Assembly (NCBI GenBank): GCA_945887855.1
Contig: CAMCZP010000003.1
Location: forward strand, 30,373 to 94,372
Source of the DNA: Leptospira interrogans serovar Manilae
GTDB lineage: Bacteria > Spirochaetota > Leptospiria > Leptospirales > Leptospiraceae
Direction: 5' to 3'
DNA: 64,000 nucleotides
Within the stretch, counting starts at the first letter, position 1, and every line of letters starts with the position of its first letter. The notes beneath the pieces were generated by a model. The model saw only the letters and a program-made list of their open reading frames with translations. It did not search any database and was not told the origin of the DNA. A program made the position numbers and the translations under genes. Shown here one piece after another: positions 1 to 9,266 of the stretch.

Positions 1-318
1 GAAACGAATCTAGAAATTTGGCGGAATCCAATTAAGCAAATTGCAATTGTATTCGTAGTATGTATCTTTGGTGGACTATTAGTAGCAGCAATGAATTTTA
101 ATCCGGAAATAGGGAACGGGGATCCAATGGAATCTTATAAATTTCTTATTCAAAACGGACAAAATTCTGGTGTAGAGGTAAAGGGTAACACTGCAAGCGT
201 AGGAGCATCCACCTTTCTAAATTATCTACTTCCATTTGAACTGGTCTCAATCCTACTCACAGTAGCGGTGATTGGTGCAGTAGTCATCGCAAAACGCGAT
301 AAATTGAATCAATCCTAA
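1..318 (+). CDS. nuoJ: NADH-quinone oxidoreductase subunit J, 5'-truncated by window edge
   Basis: The reading frame is open from base 1, so the start lies upstream of the window. The last 105 residues are visible. They hold one hydrophobic helix ([17 protein letters not shown]), a variable polar loop, and a final helix ending in the NuoJ-typical [11 protein letters not shown]. NuoJ is a membrane subunit of proton-pumping complex I. Immediate succession by nuoK, L, M and N gives the standard nuo order and supports the call. An internal Met at position 91 is not the start, because hydrophobic NuoJ-like sequence continues upstream of it. Confidence 0.9.
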   Translation, partial: ETNLEIWRNPIKQIAIVFVVCIFGGLLVAAMNFNPEIGNGDPMESYKFLIQNGQNSGVEVKGNTASVGASTFLNYLLPFELVSILLTVAVIGAVVIAKRDKLNQS

Positions 319-338
319 TAAAAAGAGAGGGAATAAAC

Positions 339-659
339 TTGAATACACTTATATCAGGCGTTCCATTGACGTACTACTTAAGCTTAGCCGCTGGTATGTT
401 TGCAATTGGTGTCTTAGGCGTCTTATTGCGAAGAAATGCCGTTGTTATTTTTATGTCTGTAGAGTTGATGTTAAATGCTGTCAATCTAGTCTTTATTGCA
501 TTTTCTAAATCAATGGGTATCATTGGTGGAGAAGTAATCGTATTTTTTGTAATGGCAATAGCAGCTGCGGAAGCCGCTGTGGGACTTGCTATTTTAGTAG
601 CAATCCATCGGCATAAAAAAACAGTTTTTGTCGATGAAATCAACCTTCTGAAGTGGTAA
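339..659 (+). CDS. nuoK: NADH-quinone oxidoreductase subunit K
   Basis: This 106-residue protein has three membrane helices and the NuoK signature, with conserved glutamates in the membrane ([11 protein letters not shown] and [10 protein letters not shown]) that belong to the proton path of complex I. The length is normal for NuoK. The start is TTG at 339, preceded by a purine-rich ribosome site (gagaggga), and it gives the family N-terminus. No better in-frame ATG lies nearby. It sits 20 nt after nuoJ and 7 nt before nuoL, in the same operon. Confidence 0.95.
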   Translation: MNTLISGVPLTYYLSLAAGMFAIGVLGVLLRRNAVVIFMSVELMLNAVNLVFIAFSKSMGIIGGEVIVFFVMAIAAAEAAVGLAILVAIHRHKKTVFVDEINLLKW

Positions 660-666
660 TGGTACT

Positions 667-2607
667 ATGTTAGACTTATTTTATCTCGTAATTTTGCTCC
701 CATTTATTGGTTTTTTGATAAATGGTCTCTTATATAGAAAAATGCCCCACACTCTAGCAGCAGTTTTAGGAATCTTAGCTGTTGCTATTCCCTTTTTTAT
801 TGCTTTGGGATCACTTTTTCAATATGATCCCATGCATGCAACCAAACCATATTCATTTACTCTCTTAGAGTGGATACATGCTGGAAATTTTAAAGTAAAC
901 TTTGGTTACCAAATTGACCAACTCTCCCTCTATATGACTTTAATCATCACAGGAATTGGTTCATTGATTCATATCTACAGCATGGGATATATGCATGGAG
1001 AAGAAGGTTTTAACCGATTTTTTGTATATTTAAATCTCTTTATATTTTCCATGCTAAACCTTGTTTTGGGTGACAACCTCGTCCTGATGTTTCTGGGATG
1101 GGAAGGAGTAGGGGTTTGTTCCTACTTACTCATTGGATTTTACTACGAAAAATCTTCAGCAGCCAATGCCGGTATGAAAGCATTTATTGTTAATAGGATA
1201 GGGGATGTTGGTTTTGCTGTTGGAATCTTTTTAACATACTGGTACACTGGCAGTGTAGTTTATACGGAAATCATCCAAGCACTACCCACTGCATTGCCAT
1301 TTAAAGAAATCATAAATTGGGTTGCATTGGCTTTTTTTATTGGGGCAATTGGAAAATCTGCACAAATTCCCCTCTATGTATGGCTTCCGGATGCTATGGC
1401 GGGCCCAACTCCGGTATCAGCACTGATCCACGCGGCGACTATGGTTACAGCAGGTGTTTTTATGATAGCTAGGTTAAATCCAATCTTTATGGCTGCTGAA
1501 ATTACTAGTGATTATATTGCAATCACTGGTGCTGTCACTGCTCTCTTTGCAGCTACAATTGGACTTTACCAAACAGATATCAAAAAAGTTTTAGCATATT
1601 CTACCGTTTCTCAGCTAGGGTATATGTTTTTAGCTATGGGTGTGGGGGCTTATACAGCCGGTATGTTTCACTTGATGACACATGCATTTTTTAAGGCACT
1701 CATGTTCTTGGGCTCCGGCTCCGTGATCCATGCTATGCACCATGAGCAGGATATGCGCAATATGGGTAATGTAAAAAACTATATGAAAATCACCTGGTTG
1801 ACTTTCATGATAGGAACTCTTGCCATTGCTGGTATTCCTCCTTTTAGTGGATTTTTCTCCAAAGATTTAATATTAGAAAAAGCTTTTGGCCATCATGGTA
1901 TTGGAAAATTACTGTGGGTACTTGGATTTGCAGGAGCACTCACCACTGCTTTCTATATGTTTCGACTTGTTTTCCTTACATTTTATGGTAAAGAAAGGAT
2001 CGATCATCATGTAAAAGAGCATCTCCATGAATCTCCTTTTACAATTACTTTTCCTTTGATGGTTCTCGCAATTGGGGCAGCATTTGCAGGTCTGTTGCAA
2101 GTTCCCCATGTATTGTTTGGGGGAGTCCATATCTTAGATGATTTTTTCAAGCCTATTTTTTCCCAAGGAGAATCTGTTATAACTGCGTGGGGAATTGCAA
2201 AAGAACCCCACCATATGAGCGAATCTACAGAAATACTATTGATGGTATTATCTGTTGGAATAGCTCTTACTGGAATTGTACTAGCCAGGGTGATATTTAT
2301 AGGAAAAGGAGCAGTTCCACCTGCGGATGAAGGATTCAGTGGATTACCAAAAGTTATCTATGCAAAATATTACATAGATGAAATGTATGAAGCATACATT
2401 ATCACTCCACTGATTGAGATCTCTGATGGATTTGCAGATTGGGACAAACGCTATATAGATGGAGCTGTTGTGGGTGTGGGTAAGTTATTTTTAACATTCT
2501 CCGATGGATTCCGTCGATTGCAGTCTGGGGTTGTGGGTGATTATGCCCTCTTTATAGTACTTGGAACAATTTTTATTTTATTTTATGTTTTTTTTAAGGG
2601 GGCTTGA
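667..2607 (+). CDS. nuoL: NADH-quinone oxidoreductase subunit L
   Basis: This 646-residue polytopic membrane protein is an antiporter-like proton-channel subunit of complex I. It contains the expected motifs: GWEGVGVCSYLLIGF near residue 145, KSAQIPLYVWLPDAMAGPTP near 232, and the lysine/histidine-bearing helices DIKKVLAYSTVSQLG and HAFFKALMFL. The C-terminal region (from about residue 540) holds the lateral-helix/terminal-TM extension typical of NuoL. The length is normal. It starts 7 nt after nuoK and ends 6 nt before nuoM. Confidence 0.96.
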   Translation: MLDLFYLVILLPFIGFLINGLLYRKMPHTLAAVLGILAVAIPFFIALGSLFQYDPMHATKPYSFTLLEWIHAGNFKVNFGYQIDQLSLYMTLIITGIGSLIHIYSMGYMHGEEGFNRFFVYLNLFIFSMLNLVLGDNLVLMFLGWEGVGVCSYLLIGFYYEKSSAANAGMKAFIVNRIGDVGFAVGIFLTYWYTGSVVYTEIIQALPTALPFKEIINWVALAFFIGAIGKSAQIPLYVWLPDAMAGPTPVSALIHAATMVTAGVFMIARLNPIFMAAEITSDYIAITGAVTALFAATIGLYQTDIKKVLAYSTVSQLGYMFLAMGVGAYTAGMFHLMTHAFFKALMFLGSGSVIHAMHHEQDMRNMGNVKNYMKITWLTFMIGTLAIAGIPPFSGFFSKDLILEKAFGHHGIGKLLWVLGFAGALTTAFYMFRLVFLTFYGKERIDHHVKEHLHESPFTITFPLMVLAIGAAFAGLLQVPHVLFGGVHILDDFFKPIFSQGESVITAWGIAKEPHHMSESTEILLMVLSVGIALTGIVLARVIFIGKGAVPPADEGFSGLPKVIYAKYYIDEMYEAYIITPLIEISDGFADWDKRYIDGAVVGVGKLFLTFSDGFRRLQSGVVGDYALFIVLGTIFILFYVFFKGA

Positions 2608-2613
2608 TAGGTA

Positions 2614-4359
2614 ATGCCAGATTCTATTCTATCAATCATTATTTTTTCACCAATCCTGGGACTGATTCTTATTCCCCTACTCAAAAGTGACTCAGCAATC
2701 AAATGGATTAGTTTGTTTGTTACTTTGCTAACATTTGTTATCAGCATTCCAGTTTTTCTTGGTTTTGATCCTTCTAATACAGGGCTTCAATTTGTGCATT
2801 TAATTAAAAATTGGATAAAAATTAGCGAAACCTTCTCCGTTGACTATCATTTTGGTTTGGATGGGGTAGCACTTTTGCTCTTTTTTCTCACCTCTTTTTT
2901 ATTTTTTCTGTCCAGTGCAGCTTCTTGGACATACATTCACAAGAGAGTTAAAGAATTTCATATTTCTTTGTTATTGTTAGAAATTGGTGTACTTGGAGTA
3001 TTTGCTTCTGGAAATTTAGTTTTATTCTATGTTTTTTGGGAGCTGATGCTCATACCAATGGCACTTTTAATAGGAGTATGGGGTGGGGATAATCGACTCT
3101 ATGCTGCTATAAAGTTCTTTATTTATACCATGGCTGGTTCTGTTTTGATGTTAGCAGCTGTTTTGATTCTGTACTACAAAACAAATACAGTGTCTATCGA
3201 ACAGCTCTCGGTTATGAACATTGATATTTTTTCAGTTGAAATGCAAACTTTTCTCTTTTTTGCATTTGCTTTGAGTTTTGCCATAAAAATTCCAATTTTT
3301 CCCCTTCACACCTGGTTACCCGATGCACACACAGAAGCCCCAACAGCTGGCTCTGTAATTTTAGCAGGCGTAATGTTGAAAATGGGAACTTATGGTTTTA
3401 TTCGATTTTGTATTCCATTTTTTCCAGCCATATCTTTGCAATACAAAGAGCTTTTTATGGTTCTCAGTGTGATAGGGATCATTTATGGAGCTTTGGTAGC
3501 TATGGTTCAAAAAGATGCTAAAAAATTGGTTGCTTATAGCTCTGTATCACATCTTGGTTTTTGTATGCTTGGTCTAATGACCTTTACAGAAGAGGGAGTC
3601 ATGGGTGGCATGATCCAAATGATTAACCATGGTGTCTCCACTGGGATGCTCTTCTTGATGATTGGTATGATCTATGAAAGAACCCATACAAGGATGATTG
3701 CAGACTATGGTGGAATTGCAAAAATTATTCCCACATTCGCTATTTTCTTTATGATTGCTATGCTTTCCAGTGTTGGTCTTCCGGGTACAAATGGATTTGT
3801 GGGAGAATTCTTAGTTCTACTGGGAGCAATAAAAATAAACGTTCCATTGGGAATTCTAGCTGGATCCGGAGTAGTATGGGCTGCATGTTATCTCCTCTGG
3901 CTCACAAAACGATTTTTATTCGGGTCTATTACCAATAAACACAACGAAGAACTTAAAGATCTAAATGCTAGGGAAATCGCTATCTTGCTTCCCTTAGTTG
4001 TGCTTATCATTTGGTTTGGTGTTTATCCTAAGACCTTCTTTAAGTATTTAGAGCCATCTATTCGAGTGTATTTAAATTCTGCATCTTCCCAGGCAATTGC
4101 AGAGAGAACCCAGTCTAAATCAGAATCTGGTGAGACTATTTCCCCTAAAAAAACCTTAACTATTGATTATAACTCATTGGGTGCACCTCTGCCTTCCTTT
4201 GAATCCAGGCTCAAGGGATACACAAACTCCTATGCAATTCTTTTGGGAGCCGATGCTGAACCCAAGAAAGAACATGATTCTCATGACCAAACCCATCCAT
4301 CCCATGAAGAGGGTGATCATCCAAATGATCATTCTGACTCTCCAGAGGAGACAAAATAA
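2614..4359 (+). CDS. nuoM: NADH-quinone oxidoreductase subunit M with His/Asp-rich tail
   Basis: This 581-residue antiporter-like subunit of complex I has the conserved FYVFWELMLIPMALLIGVWGG (essential Glu), IKIPIFPLHTWLPDAHTEAP and DAKKLVAYSSVSHLGFC motifs. The last ~90 residues are soluble and end in a strongly histidine- and acid-rich stretch (about residues 548-581, for example HDSHDQTHPSHEEGDH). The usual NuoM ends near residue 500, so this tail is an extension. The stop overlaps the nuoN start by 1 nt (TAATG), which suggests translational coupling. Confidence 0.95.
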   Translation: MPDSILSIIIFSPILGLILIPLLKSDSAIKWISLFVTLLTFVISIPVFLGFDPSNTGLQFVHLIKNWIKISETFSVDYHFGLDGVALLLFFLTSFLFFLSSAASWTYIHKRVKEFHISLLLLEIGVLGVFASGNLVLFYVFWELMLIPMALLIGVWGGDNRLYAAIKFFIYTMAGSVLMLAAVLILYYKTNTVSIEQLSVMNIDIFSVEMQTFLFFAFALSFAIKIPIFPLHTWLPDAHTEAPTAGSVILAGVMLKMGTYGFIRFCIPFFPAISLQYKELFMVLSVIGIIYGALVAMVQKDAKKLVAYSSVSHLGFCMLGLMTFTEEGVMGGMIQMINHGVSTGMLFLMIGMIYERTHTRMIADYGGIAKIIPTFAIFFMIAMLSSVGLPGTNGFVGEFLVLLGAIKINVPLGILAGSGVVWAACYLLWLTKRFLFGSITNKHNEELKDLNAREIAILLPLVVLIIWFGVYPKTFFKYLEPSIRVYLNSASSQAIAERTQSKSESGETISPKKTLTIDYNSLGAPLPSFESRLKGYTNSYAILLGADAEPKKEHDSHDQTHPSHEEGDHPNDHSDSPEETK

Positions 4360-5798
4360 TGCAAATTCCACAACTTACAGATTTTACTTCTATACTTCCT
4401 GCTTTGGTATTATTGGGAGGGGCAATATTTTTCTTAGTGATTCAGTTTTTTTTCCAATCCAATGACCACAGAGTTTTACGGTTTTTAACCGGTATTTTAT
4501 TATTTGTTGCTTTTTATTGCAATGTAGAATCTAAAACTACTCCCGGCTTTGGTGTGTACTTTTCAGGACAGATTAAATTATCTGATATCACTTTTTATTT
4601 AAATTCCATCTACATAGGAACTGCTTTCCTTACAATCATTGCATCTCCCAGAATACTCAGCCAACATGGGATCACCTTTCCAGAGTTTTACTCGTTGATT
4701 TTATTTTCTGTTGCCGGTATGTTTTTTATGACCACCGGTGGTGATTTTGTTGTGATCTTTATTGGATTGGAAATTCTTTCTATCTCATTATATATTTTGA
4801 TTGGTATGGCGAGAAATGAAATATCTAGTTTAGAAGCTACAATGAAATATTTCCTTTTGGGAGCTTTTTCATCGGGATTTATGCTGATGGGCATTGCTTT
4901 GCTCTTTGGAGGAAGTGGGTCTACCAATGTAGAAGAAGCTCTCAAACCTATCTTTATTCATGAAGTCAACAATGGAGTGAGCTTATTTTCCAGAATGGGG
5001 CTGGGTTTCTTCTTTGTGGGTGTTTTCTTTAAAATTGCCCTCTTTCCTTTTCATTCCTGGACTCCAGATGTCTATGAGGGTGCTCTCACTACAATGACTG
5101 GGTTTATGGCATCCGGACCCAAAGCTGCTGCCATGGGTTTGCTTTTAGTCATCTATTCTTATATTCCTGAAGTAGATACGAATGGAATTTGGTCAGAGTT
5201 GGTAGGAATCCTAGCAATTCTCTCTATGACTTTTGGAAATATACTAGCGCTCAAACAAGAAAACCTAAAAAGAGTTCTTGCATATTCATCAATATCCCAT
5301 GCTGGTTATATTGTTGCGGGGATAGCTTGTGGTGCAAAAAATGAAGTTCTTTATTATCTCATCATGTATGCTTTTATGAACATTGCAAGCTTCTCTCTCA
5401 TTGCATTTTTGGAAAATGGAAAGCATGTAATTACGTATTCATCCCTAAAAGCACTGGTTTTACAAAAGCCATTTACAGCTGTGGGTTTACTTTTAGTATT
5501 TTTTTCATTGGGTGGTATACCACCATTGGGTGGCTTTTGGACAAAAGTATTCCTATTCCAAAAGATATCTGTGTCTGAAAATCCCCTCAATAGGGTATTG
5601 TTGATTGCTGGTGTGGTAAATTCTGCCATAGCTATTTATTATTATCTAAGAGTAACTGTAAGTGCCTTTATGACAGAAGAAAAAGGTTCAGCAACACTAG
5701 AATCTATTCCAAGTAGCTATGGATTGGCATTTGCGTCAGCTATATCGGTATTATTTATAAGCTTTAGTTGGATATTATTCCATCCCTCTAGTTTATAA
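4359..5798 (+). CDS. nuoN: NADH-quinone oxidoreductase subunit N
   Basis: This 479-residue polytopic protein is the third antiporter-like subunit of complex I. Visible motifs are FIGLEILSISLYILIGM (membrane Glu), ALFPFHSWTPDVYEGA and ENLKRVLAYSSISHAGY, plus the late GGIPPLGGFWTK signature. The length is normal for NuoN. The ATG overlaps the nuoM stop by 1 nt. It is the last gene of the nuo operon, and a strong hairpin follows 25 nt after its stop. Confidence 0.96.
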   Translation: MQIPQLTDFTSILPALVLLGGAIFFLVIQFFFQSNDHRVLRFLTGILLFVAFYCNVESKTTPGFGVYFSGQIKLSDITFYLNSIYIGTAFLTIIASPRILSQHGITFPEFYSLILFSVAGMFFMTTGGDFVVIFIGLEILSISLYILIGMARNEISSLEATMKYFLLGAFSSGFMLMGIALLFGGSGSTNVEEALKPIFIHEVNNGVSLFSRMGLGFFFVGVFFKIALFPFHSWTPDVYEGALTTMTGFMASGPKAAAMGLLLVIYSYIPEVDTNGIWSELVGILAILSMTFGNILALKQENLKRVLAYSSISHAGYIVAGIACGAKNEVLYYLIMYAFMNIASFSLIAFLENGKHVITYSSLKALVLQKPFTAVGLLLVFFSLGGIPPLGGFWTKVFLFQKISVSENPLNRVLLIAGVVNSAIAIYYYLRVTVSAFMTEEKGSATLESIPSSYGLAFASAISVLFISFSWILFHPSSL

Positions 5799-5823
5799 TT
5801 ATATTTGTAAAATAAATTATTAA

Positions 5824-5846
5824 AGGGAGATTCGTACAATCTCCCT
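5824..5846 (+). terminator. Terminator of the nuo operon
   Basis: A perfect 9-bp stem (AGGGAGATT / AATCTCCCT) with a CGTAC loop is followed by a T-rich stretch. It lies 25 nt after the nuoN stop and well before the next gene, so it is read as an intrinsic terminator. Confidence 0.75.
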
Positions 5847-5945
5847 AATTTCTTACCTTTTATCATTTTTATTTTTTTTAAAATTTTATTCTATTACCAA
5901 AGAATAAAATTTTCTATCTCCTTCTTACTTATCACTCGAATTTAA

Positions 5946-5990
5946 TTGTACTGTAATCGTATTGTAATTTAAAATATTACAATCTAGTAA
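5946..5990 (+). promoter_or_regulatory. Pho-box-like direct repeats and inverted repeat at the phoB-like promoter
   Basis: CTGTAAT (5951-5957) and TTGTAAT (5962-5968) form direct repeats with 11-bp periodicity, the geometry of a PhoB box half-pair; consensus CTGTCAT is matched at 6/7 and 5/7. The same ATTGTAAT (5961-5968) also forms a perfect 8-bp inverted repeat with ATTACAAT (5976-5983). A weak promoter (TTGTAA 5962-5967, 17-bp spacer, TAGTAA 5985-5990) overlaps it. The response-regulator gene starts 45 nt downstream, so autoregulation is a reasonable inference. Confidence 0.45.
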
Positions 5991-6034
5991 CATTCAAAGA
6001 ATAGGTAGTAACCTATCTTTTAACTGGAGAAGCG

Positions 6035-6730
6035 ATGAATATATCTCAAAATGGAATAAATGTTTTAGTGGTAGATGATGAGGAAGATATTCTAGAGCTG
6101 ATAAAATTTAATCTAGAAGAAGAGGGCTTTATAGTTTCAACTTGTAAGAACGGATTAGAAGTTCTTCCTAAAATTGAAAAAAATTCACCACATCTTGTGA
6201 TACTAGATGTTATGTTACCGGGTATAGGTGGAATTGACCTCTGTAAAAAAATCAAAGATAAGTATTCAATACCTATCATTATGGTAACGGCTAAAACTGG
6301 TGAAACAGATGCTGTTTTGGGATTGGAATTTGGAGCAGATGATTATGTAAGAAAACCTTTTAGTCCAAGGGAATTGATGGCAAGGGTTCGATCAGTAATG
6401 AGAAGATATTCTGGAGTTCAAGATGAAGAAAAATCTACTAGTATTACAATTGGTAAGGTTTTTCTAAATGGTGTAGCTCATAAAGTATATGTAAATAATT
6501 TAGAGGTTGAATTAACTCTTCTGGAATATAAAATTTTATTTTTATTTATGTCTAATCCAGGGGTAGCACTCACAAGGGAAAAACTTTTAGATAAAATTTG
6601 GGGACATGATATATATGTTACAGATAGGGCGGTAGATGTGAATATAAAAAGGTTAAGAGATAAATTGGGAGAGGAAAAAAATCGACTTGAAACTGTGAGA
6701 GGTATTGGATATCGCTTTAACAATGCGTAG
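6035..6730 (+). CDS. OmpR/PhoB-family response regulator
   Basis: This 231-residue cytoplasmic DNA-binding regulator has an N-terminal receiver domain with acidic pocket D14-D15, phosphoacceptor D58 (VILDVMLPG), T86 and K108. A C-terminal winged helix (about 130-231) ends in TVRGIGYRF, typical of the OmpR/PhoB class. ATG 6035 has a good ribosome site (ggagaag). The downstream kinase overlaps it. The Pho-box-like repeats upstream and the PhoR-like partner make a PhoB role plausible. The subfamily cannot be settled without phylogeny, because no pst/phoU genes are in view. Confidence 0.9.
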   Translation: MNISQNGINVLVVDDEEDILELIKFNLEEEGFIVSTCKNGLEVLPKIEKNSPHLVILDVMLPGIGGIDLCKKIKDKYSIPIIMVTAKTGETDAVLGLEFGADDYVRKPFSPRELMARVRSVMRRYSGVQDEEKSTSITIGKVFLNGVAHKVYVNNLEVELTLLEYKILFLFMSNPGVALTREKLLDKIWGHDIYVTDRAVDVNIKRLRDKLGEEKNRLETVRGIGYRFNNA

Positions 6731-8105
6731 CTTCTTTTCTAGAATACTTATAAGCAATTGGTTATTCTTGGTGGTTTTACTGATCACTGCTACCTTTGTT
6801 CTGTTTCTAACTACTGTAATTAGTAGTACCTATTATGTTATTTTGTTTATTTCTTATTTAGTCTTTTCTCTCTATGTTGCGTTTCATATCTCTTATCGAA
6901 TAGCAGCAAATGTAACTGAGCAACTACGAACTCTACAAGAGCGAACTAGACTGATCAATGCTGGTGAATTTAATTCCGCTTCGATCATGACTAATATCAT
7001 AGAACTTTATGAGTTATCTACATCTATAAACGCAATGTCAGAAAGGCTCCAACTTCAATTTTCGGATTTAAATATTGAAAAAGAAAAATTTAATTTTCTA
7101 CTGGAGAATTTAAAAGAAGGAGTCTTTGCTATAGATAAAGAAAAAAGAATATTATTCCAAAATAAAAGTATTCCTAAGCTCTTAATTCCTGAGGGATCCC
7201 AATCTAGAAATATAGATACTGTTATCAAAGAAAAAAAAATTTTACAATTTCTTAATCAACATATTATAAATGAAACGGAGGGTAAAATTATTATTGAAAT
7301 TAATAAAAAATTTTATAGTATAAGATTATATACATTAAAGAGAGATGATAAAACATATCTTTATATTGGTGTAGTTTTAGATAAGACTGAAGATAGAGAA
7401 AGGCAATTACTCCGCGAACAATTTGTGCAAAGTGCATCTCATGAACTAAAAACTCCTATAACTTCAATTAAAGGATATGCTGAAACATTAGAAACAAAAT
7501 TAAAATTAAATTCAGAATCAAATGAAAAGAAATTTTTAGATGCTATTTTACGTAATACAGATCGAATGATTAGAATTGTTGAGGATATGTTGACAATTTC
7601 TAAATTAGAAACTTCTAATATGGTATTTCAACCAGAACTATTTTCATTGAATGATTTAGTTAAAAATATTGAATTAACTGTTTTTGGATTTATGAACCCA
7701 AGGGGACAGAAATTTATAAATGAAATCCCTGAAAATTTTATGATAAAAGCAGATTTAGTTCAGCTAGAGCATGTTATTTTAAATTTAATTCAAAATGCCT
7801 CAACGTATTCTCCAGATAATTCCAAAATTGGAGTTTCAGCAGAACGCTTAGAGAAAGTTATCCGTATTTTGGTTTGGGATCAGGGAATTGGAATCGAAGA
7901 GAAGGAGCTTGAAAGAATATTTGAACGTTTTTATCGAGTTGATATGGATAGATCCAGAAGTAGGGGTGGAACCGGCCTGGGTTTATCCATAGTCAAACAT
8001 ATAGTTAAATTGCATTCTGGATGGATAACAGTTTCCTCCATACCTGGAAAAGGATCTACATTTATAGTAAATTTACCGATTGACATTCTAATTGCCCCTG
8101 AATAA
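6723..8105 (+). CDS. PhoR-like membrane sensor histidine kinase
   Basis: Starting at ATG 6723 (a TTG 18 nt upstream is possible but less likely), this gives 460 residues. There are two adjacent N-terminal membrane helices (about 12-36 and 38-58) with almost no periplasmic loop, a HAMP-like linker, a PAS-like region (about 120-215), a HisKA domain with phospho-acceptor His240 (SASHELKTPITSIKGYAE), and a HATPase domain with N-box NLIQNAS, DQGIGI and GTGLGLSIV. The tiny sensory loop resembles PhoR, which senses through partners. The gene overlaps the regulator by 8 nt, so the two form a cognate pair. Confidence 0.9.
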   Translation: MRSFFSRILISNWLFLVVLLITATFVLFLTTVISSTYYVILFISYLVFSLYVAFHISYRIAANVTEQLRTLQERTRLINAGEFNSASIMTNIIELYELSTSINAMSERLQLQFSDLNIEKEKFNFLLENLKEGVFAIDKEKRILFQNKSIPKLLIPEGSQSRNIDTVIKEKKILQFLNQHIINETEGKIIIEINKKFYSIRLYTLKRDDKTYLYIGVVLDKTEDRERQLLREQFVQSASHELKTPITSIKGYAETLETKLKLNSESNEKKFLDAILRNTDRMIRIVEDMLTISKLETSNMVFQPELFSLNDLVKNIELTVFGFMNPRGQKFINEIPENFMIKADLVQLEHVILNLIQNASTYSPDNSKIGVSAERLEKVIRILVWDQGIGIEEKELERIFERFYRVDMDRSRSRGGTGLGLSIVKHIVKLHSGWITVSSIPGKGSTFIVNLPIDILIAPE

Positions 8106-8114
8106 TTTTAGACT

Positions 8115-9266
8115 ATGTTACCTAAGGGTTTTCTTTCATTTGGAAAGAACATTGGCATAAAAGATAATACAAAAGATTTTGCAGTTATTTATTCAAACGT
8201 ACCATGCAGGGCTGCTGCTGTATTCACTCAAAATAATTTCCCTGGAGCTCCTATAGTAATAGGACGTGATCATATTAAAAATGGAGTTCTCCAGGCTATC
8301 GTCATAAACTCTAAAAATTCTAATGTTGCCACAGGAGAAAAAGGCCTTCAGGATGCTTTGAATACATGCAAGGCAATATCAGTTTCCTTAGGAATAAAAG
8401 TGGAAGATGTCTTACCATCTAGCACAGGTGTGATTGGTGTGCCTTTGCCAATTGAAAAAATATTAAATGCATGTAAGACCGCAAAAGAAGATTTACGAGA
8501 AGATGCCTTAGAAGAAGTTGCCACAGCTATCATGACAACAGATAAGCAAAAGAAAATATCAATAAGAAATATAAATAAACCAGAAGGCAATGGAATAATA
8601 TATGCTATTGCAAAAGGAGCTGGAATGATTGAGCCTAATATGGCTACCATGCTTTGTTTTATTTTAACTGATATGAAAATTAAGACTAATAACCTTCAAA
8701 GTATTTTAAAAAGAGTTGCTGATAAAACTTTTAACTGCTTAAGTATAGACACGGATACTTCTACTAGTGATACATTAGTACTTTTATCAAATGAACTTTC
8801 TATTGAAGTTGAAGAAAATGAATTTGAAAATGTACTTCTTGATATCTGTACTGATTTGACAAAAAAAATCGCAAGAGATGGGGAAGGTGCCACTAAGCTT
8901 ATAGAGCTTTATATTTCAGATGCTTTAAACTTAGATCAGGCTAAAAAAATAGGTAAATCTGTGTTAAACTCACCTTTAGTAAAAACTGCAATCTACGGTG
9001 GTGACCCCAATTGGGGGCGTTTTGTAATGGCTATTGGTAAAGTATTTGATGAAGTAATAGATTATGAAACTTTATCCCTTAAGATAGGGGGTATTGATGT
9101 AAAAAATGCCACAGATATAGTTAAAAAAAAGATGTCAATGTATCTAAAAGAAAATTCTGAAATACAAATAAATATATCATTAGGTACAGGAAATGTAAAT
9201 TCTATGTTTTGGGGTTGTGATTTAACGGAAGGCTATATTAAAGAAAATGCATATTATACAACCTAA
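8115..9266 (+). CDS. argJ: Glutamate N-acetyltransferase / ornithine acetyltransferase
   Basis: This 383-residue ArgJ transfers acetyl from N-acetylornithine to glutamate in arginine synthesis. The self-cleavage site and nucleophile lie in the motif EPNMATML, with Thr178 as the new N-terminus of the beta chain. Other family blocks are VFTQNNFPGAP, PSSTGVIG, AKGAGMI and AIYGGDPNWGR. The C-terminus AYYTT is close to the usual ArgJ ending. It starts 9 nt after the kinase stop. The ribosome site is weak, so coupling to the kinase is likely. Its stop overlaps the next start (TAATG). Confidence 0.95.
   Translation: MLPKGFLSFGKNIGIKDNTKDFAVIYSNVPCRAAAVFTQNNFPGAPIVIGRDHIKNGVLQAIVINSKNSNVATGEKGLQDALNTCKAISVSLGIKVEDVLPSSTGVIGVPLPIEKILNACKTAKEDLREDALEEVATAIMTTDKQKKISIRNINKPEGNGIIYAIAKGAGMIEPNMATMLCFILTDMKIKTNNLQSILKRVADKTFNCLSIDTDTSTSDTLVLLSNELSIEVEENEFENVLLDICTDLTKKIARDGEGATKLIELYISDALNLDQAKKIGKSVLNSPLVKTAIYGGDPNWGRFVMAIGKVFDEVIDYETLSLKIGGIDVKNATDIVKKKMSMYLKENSEIQINISLGTGNVNSMFWGCDLTEGYIKENAYYTT

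Noticed and set aside
4163..4465. 100-codon plus-strand frame across the nuoM-nuoN junction
   Set aside because: It overlaps two strongly supported nuo genes in another frame and its product has no recognisable features.
6705..8105. TTG at 6705 as start of the sensor kinase
   Set aside because: It would overlap the regulator by 26 nt without a ribosome site; ATG 6723 begins directly before the membrane helix.
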